A DNA stretch of 64,000 bases from CAIVVT01 sp963823095 (lineage in GTDB: Bacteria; Acidobacteriota; Terriglobia; Bryobacterales; Bryobacteraceae): assembly GCA_963823095.1 (NCBI GenBank), contig CAWGKI010000038.1:71741-135740 (forward strand), read 5' to 3'. The position numbers were made by a program, and so were the translations under genes. Shown in pieces: positions 60,231-64,000 of this stretch. The stretch's first letter is position 1. Every line of letters starts with the position of its first letter. Below the pieces are notes generated by a model, which made no database searches, was not told where the DNA came from, and was given only the letters and a program-made list of their open reading frames with translations.

Positions 60231-60920
60231 GTGGAGAGACAGAACCTGATCGTCGACGCCGACGATACGCTGTGGGAGAATTGCGTCTATTTCGAGGATG
60301 CCTTCGCCGATTTCGTCGATTATCTGGAACACTCCTCCCTCAACGCGGACGAGATTCGCGGCATCCTCGACGAGATCGAGCTGGCCAACGCGCGCGTCCA
60401 CGGTTATGGATCGATGAACTTCGGCCGGAACCTGCAGGAGTGCTACCTCAAGCTGGCGGAACGCGCGATTTCGCCCGGCGATCTGGAAACCGTGAAGGGA
60501 TTCGCCCTGCGCATTCTGGAGCAGCCGCTGGAACTCTTCGCGGGCGTGGAGGAGACGCTCGCATATCTGTCGGAGCGGCACGACCTGACGCTCTTCACCA
60601 AGGGCAACGCCGAGGAGCAGAAGATGAAGATCGACCGCTCCGGGCTCGGGCCAGTTCTTCGCCCACACCGCCATCGTGAAGGAGAAGAACGTCGCCAGCT
60701 ATCAGGAATTGGTGAACTCGCGCGGCATCTCTCCCGATTCCGCCTGGATGATCGGCAACTCGCCTAAATCGGACATCAATCCCGCGCTGGAAGCCGGGTT
60801 GAACGCGGTGTTCATTCCGCACACGACGACTTGGACTCTGGAGCGCGAGGAGTTGTGCGACCCGGGGCCGGGCGTCTGGTGGTCCTGGAGCGCTTCGCGG
60901 ACTTGAAAAGCGTGTTCTAG
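60231..60920 (+). pseudogene. HAD-superfamily hydrolase, frameshifted twice
   Basis: Starts at GTG 60231 (a TTG at 60219 is an alternative). LIVDADDTLWENCVYFEDAF is motif I with Asp-x-Asp, LTLFTKGNAEEQ motif II, and IGNSPKSDINPALEAGLNAVFIP motif IV. Between them GGGCC near 60650 has one extra G (restores GQFFAHTAIVKEKN), and GTCTGG near 60880 lacks one C (restores VLVVLERFADLKSVF to the TAG at 60918). A phosphatase of small molecules is likely; the substrate is unknown. Confidence 0.88.
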
Positions 60921-60989
60921 AGAATTCTCGTATTCTCCGTAGACCGCAAACGGGTCGCCACCAATGATGAAGCAGGGTCCACCGCCATG

Positions 60990-61140
60990 CCAGCACCGAG
61001 CCCCGAACGACAGAGAGGGGGCCCTTGGGGCTTCCCTCGGCTCTGCTGTTTTTGCTCCGCCTGACGAGTACGTTGTGTATGGCGCAGAGTCGAGCCAAGA
61101 CGAGAGAGGACCGCTCTTTTCATTCGCGGCTCTGTGCCGG
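60990..61140. repeat. Worn copy of repeat family C
   Basis: The left arm 60990-61024 begins like the 34-bp repeat at 17.1 kb (CCAGCACCGAGCCCCGAACGA). The right arm 61108-61140 is a loose reverse complement. This fills most of the space 60921-61249, which holds no gene I can support. Confidence 0.6.
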
Positions 61141-61249
61141 CGGGGGTGCTCCGCGTGCAGGATTTGCGGACTACAGAAGAGATGAAACCATCCTGGCCCT
61201 GGCGCGGGCTAACCTTGCGCGTCTGCCCCGTCGGCGGTACTCTTGCGCA

Positions 61250-61799
<550 letters not shown>

Positions 61800-61819
61800 C
61801 CATTGGGCATGGCAAACCC

Positions 61820-62005
61820 GAGCCGGCGTGGATGACCGGGAACTCGCCGAAATCGGACCTCAACTGCGCGCTCGAAGCCAGCCTGAACGTGGTCTTCATC
61901 CAGCACACGACGGCCTGGACGCTGGAGCGCGAAGAGTCGTGTGGCCCGGGACCGGACGTCTTGTTGGTGCTGGAACGCTTCGCGGACCTGAAGAATGTGT
62001 TCTAG
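61820..62005 (+). pseudogene. Duplicated fragment of the HAD hydrolase C-terminus
   Basis: An open stretch of 61 codons ending in TAG reads AWMTGNSPKSDLNCALEASLNVVF and closes with LERFADLKNVF. It matches the last ~60 residues of the HAD hydrolase at 60.2 kb over its whole length, but with no start and no upstream domain. So it is a truncated copy, about 1.1 kb downstream, separated from the original by the RibD-like gene. Confidence 0.85.
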
Positions 62006-62012
62006 CTGAAAA

Positions 62013-62104
62013 GGCAAAACCGCTCATTTGAGCGGTTGCCCCAAAAATGGTCCTTACGATTCAATAACTTACAAGCGCTTCCGCTCACGATGAGCGGTTT
62101 TGCC
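62013..62104. repeat. 14-bp inverted repeat with nested hairpins
   Basis: Arms 62013-62026 and 62091-62104 (GGCAAAACCGCTCA / its complement) are perfect. Within, 62018-62037 forms a 9-bp hairpin with a TT loop and 62081-62097 a 7-bp hairpin followed by TTTT. The second may be the terminator of the HAD/RibD region. Confidence 0.7.
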
Positions 62105-62273
62105 TTCCCGTCCAATTGAAACTCCGGTGGTGAGGCGACTGCGGATCTGACGCGATTTCGGTCCCGAACGGCAGCGATGCGATCAGCCAGTGTACGAGAA
62201 TGCAGCATACCGGAGGCGGCCTCAGGGACCGATGCATTTTGACATGTGCCGCACAGCCTCGTATGCTCGCGAC

Positions 62274-62504
62274 ATGCCCAGGACGATCCAGGTCAGGAAC
62301 GTTCCCGACGATGTTCACGGCCTACTCAAAGCGCGTGCCGCCCGCGAAGGGATGAGTCTGTCCGACTCCATCAGGCGGGAATTCCGGCGGATCGCGATGC
62401 GCCCCAGCATGCAGGAGTGGCTGGACCGCGCGCAGCAGGCGAAGCCAATCGCGGCCAAGATCAGTCCCGCGCAAGCGGTCCGCGAGTTGCGCGAGTCCAG
62501 GTGA
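62274..62504 (+). CDS. FitA-like (ribbon-helix-helix) antitoxin
   Basis: 76 residues from MPRTIQVRNVPDDVHGLLKARAAREGMSL, the standard opening of FitA/CopG-type antitoxins, with a C-terminal part (AKPIAAKISPAQAVRELRESR) that in family members binds a VapC/FitB toxin. The following gene should be that toxin, starting on the overlapping GTGA, but it stops after 20 codons. So this appears to be an orphan antitoxin. Confidence 0.85.
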   Translation: MPRTIQVRNVPDDVHGLLKARAAREGMSLSDSIRREFRRIAMRPSMQEWLDRAQQAKPIAAKISPAQAVRELRESR

Positions 62505-62563
62505 ATGTTCTCGAGGAGTCGGTTGTTGAGGAATCCGAATCCGGAGGCAATCCGGGGGATTGA
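62501..62563 (+). pseudogene. Remnant of the toxin partner (20 codons)
   Basis: GTG at 62501 overlaps the antitoxin stop, the arrangement expected for a FitB/VapC gene. The product MNVLEESVVEESESGG ends at the TGA at 62561. The start is only vaguely like the usual VVDASVVVE beginning of VapC, so identity as a toxin is inferred from position. A strong terminator follows immediately. Confidence 0.4.
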
Positions 62564-62603
62564 CTCCGGGACCGAGAGAGATCCCGGAGTCGTCACTTTT
62601 TCG
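62564..62603 (+). terminator. Intrinsic terminator after the antitoxin
   Basis: Perfect 10-bp stem (62564-62573 with 62584-62593), 10-base loop, then GTCACTTTTT. This is the clearest intrinsic terminator in the window. Confidence 0.8.
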
Positions 62604-62618
62604 GCCGTTCAAGATACG

Positions 62619-63149
62619 TCAGTACCGCGGCATTATAAAGCGGCAATCCTGGGTGAACCGGAAATTATAAAGGCCTTGGCGGTCGCGTCGGATCGGTACG
62701 TTGCCCATTTGTGCGCTGCCCATTACTACAATATTTTTCTCCGAAGGAGGGGCGCGCACATATTTGTCAATGATGTAAACGAGCAGTTCGTTCCATTCCT
62801 TCTGAGCCTGTGCCATTGCTTCGTGCGTCGAACGCACTTTCGTGGTCTCCGCTTGAGTCAGCTCCACATAGGAGAAGGGTTCCGCTATTCCCACGAGAAT
62901 GTGAAAATCTGGGCTGTAGCGCGACTGGCCAAAGCTGTATTTCTGCATGACTGCCTGATGCAACGCCAGCCAGTCCTTCTCGGTTTGGTCGAGACGGCCT
63001 TTGGTAGCTAGTGATCTGGCCGCATCCTCTTTGGACAGCTCTGCGACCGGCACTATGTCGCGACCATCAGTGTTGATCTGGCCGGGAACCTGGCCAGAAA
63101 GGACTGGCATCAGGAACAAAAACGCGGCATATGAGAGATCCCGTGACAT
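62619..63149 (-). CDS. Exported protein of unknown function
   Basis: 176 residues with a signal peptide (SYAAFLFLMPVLSGQV) and an AGGGAGG a few bases upstream. The mature part is helical and acidic (DQTEKDWLALHQAVMQKY, QAQKEWNELLVYIIDKYV) and resembles no domain I know. It is convergent with the antitoxin operon and ends just beyond its terminator. Confidence 0.68.
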   Translation of the reverse strand: MSRDLSYAAFLFLMPVLSGQVPGQINTDGRDIVPVAELSKEDAARSLATKGRLDQTEKDWLALHQAVMQKYSFGQSRYSPDFHILVGIAEPFSYVELTQAETTKVRSTHEAMAQAQKEWNELLVYIIDKYVRAPPSEKNIVVMGSAQMGNVPIRRDRQGLYNFRFTQDCRFIMPRY

Positions 63150-63492
63150 AAACTACCTCCCTTGGAAAACAGCGGACGTCACGTGTCCAGCGTGGAAGGA
63201 GATGCGGCCATCACTTCGGACGAGCAGAAAGAACCCCCGACAAATTGCACCCGCTGATAGCGCGTGAGAACCGCGATGATGCGCTCAATCACGTTATCTA
63301 TGGTCAGCACGCTCGACACCGCCCGAATCATAGCAGAATCTCTCGTGCCCTGATCTCAGATCTGTTTGCCGTGTTCATCTGGAGCCGCCATCGGGCACGC
63401 GAGGTTGAATAGGGACGCGATTTCGGAGGTTGACCCAGTACTGACAACCTCGCGTCCCGAAACTGACTCTGCTTGGTGTCCGGTTGAAAGGC
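63150..63492. other. 343-base space upstream of the secreted protein and after nuoN
   Basis: I see no gene with homology and no strong palindrome. A short low-GC patch near 63340-63360 may be the promoter of the minus-strand secreted protein gene, but the signal is weak. Confidence 0.3.
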
Positions 63493-64000
63493 CTACCGGA
63501 TGAAGCTTGCGCCCCGGCTCGCGATGTCGAGCACAAACGACGGGAACACACCAAGGATGATCGTCGCCGCACAGGAGACCACCAGGGCTAACTGAATGCC
63601 CGCGGAAGGTTCCGGGAGGCTCTCAGCGCCGTCGGGCGCGGACTGCATGTACATGGTCACGATCAGGCGCAGATAGTAGAACGCGGCCACAGCCGAGTTC
63701 AACAGGCCGATGATGGTGAGCGCGATCAGGTTCGAATCCAACGCCGATTTGAAAACGTAGAACTTGGCGAAGAAGCCGCCGGTCAGCGGAACGCCAATCA
63801 GCGATAGCAGGAAGACCGTAAACAGCGCGGCGGTGATGGGCTGACGATTCCCGAGGCCCGCGAAATCGCTGATTTCCACATATTTTTCACCCTTACGGGC
63901 AACGTGCGTGATGACGGCGAACGCACCCAGGTTCATGGCTGCGTAGGAGGCCATGTAGAACATCGCCGCTTCTGTGCCGGTCTTGCTGGCCGCGGTCAAC
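63493..64000 (-). CDS. nuoN: NADH-quinone oxidoreductase subunit N, C-terminal part (5' end outside window)
   Basis: The last ~168 residues of a proton-pumping complex I membrane subunit. YMASYAAMNLGAFAVITHVARKG and FTVFLLSLIGVPLTGGFFAKFYVF are the conserved antiporter-like transmembrane blocks, and AAFYYLRLIVTMYM closes the last helices of NuoN. The gene runs off the right end on the minus strand; as nuoN is normally last, the rest of the nuo operon should lie beyond base 64000. It ends near 63493 with no overlap to another gene. Confidence 0.92.
   Translation of the reverse strand, partial: LTAASKTGTEAAMFYMASYAAMNLGAFAVITHVARKGEKYVEISDFAGLGNRQPITAALFTVFLLSLIGVPLTGGFFAKFYVFKSALDSNLIALTIIGLLNSAVAAFYYLRLIVTMYMQSAPDGAESLPEPSAGIQLALVVSCAATIILGVFPSFVLDIASRGASFIR

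Overview
The window looks like chromosome of a GC-rich Acidobacteriota, most likely of the Solibacter/Bryobacter group. This is inferred from family content, since no rRNA or tRNA gene is present: a VWFA-related protein of the acidobacterial type, many secreted TPR and IPT/TIG-type proteins, a fused KorA with KorB, a fused pyruvate:ferredoxin oxidoreductase beside a dihydroorotate-dehydrogenase-like gene, and dense intergenic palindromes. I saw no phage, plasmid, insertion sequence or CRISPR array.

Layout. 0-3 kb: a compact operon with the end of one SGNH hydrolase, a second exported SGNH hydrolase, a DltC-like carrier protein and a KAS III homologue whose catalytic Cys is Ser; together they resemble an export-acylation relay. 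3-9 kb: M1 aminopeptidase, a zinc-ribbon membrane protein, and an argC-argB-argA(GNAT) operon behind a promoter overlapped by two ARG-box-like operators. 9-15 kb: molybdopterin-binding protein, thiM (apparent ATT start), thiE, korAB. 15-37 kb: GH113-like protein, NmrA protein, secretin-domain protein, SIS isomerase, small minus-strand genes, TPR and VWFA proteins, PafA-type phosphatase, DUF4920 protein, large TPR protein, miaA, a PP2C phosphatase and two secreted Ig/IPT-like proteins. 37-44 kb: thiD, tyrS, two MacB-type permeases, folP and a DHOD-like gene. 44-54 kb: pyruvate:ferredoxin oxidoreductase, a HutI-like protein, ftcD, lipA, an AlkD-like protein, an MBL hydrolase and an XRE regulator with its membrane partner. 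54-64 kb: GH78 alpha-L-rhamnosidase, glycerate kinase, aroK, a LON-domain protein, a HAD hydrolase with a duplicated tail, a RibD-like reductase, an orphan antitoxin and the end of nuoN.

Two features of the DNA stand out. First, several intergenic spaces carry compound palindromes: an outer GTGGGGC...GCCCCAC stem enclosing two to four tandem perfect hairpins. Second, from about 37.6 kb onward many otherwise good genes (thiD, tyrS, POR, HutI-like, GH78, HAD, RibD-like, a membrane gene) carry single-base frame disruptions, nearly all restored by changing one homopolymer length. lipA has an in-frame TAG at codon 8. The first 37 kb shows none of this. I read most of these as sequence errors, so genes marked frameshifted are probably intact in the organism.

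Metabolically the region joins arginine, thiamine, folate, lipoate and shikimate biosynthesis with ferredoxin-dependent 2-oxoacid oxidation and secreted carbohydrate/protein/phosphate-scavenging enzymes, as expected for a heterotrophic soil bacterium.
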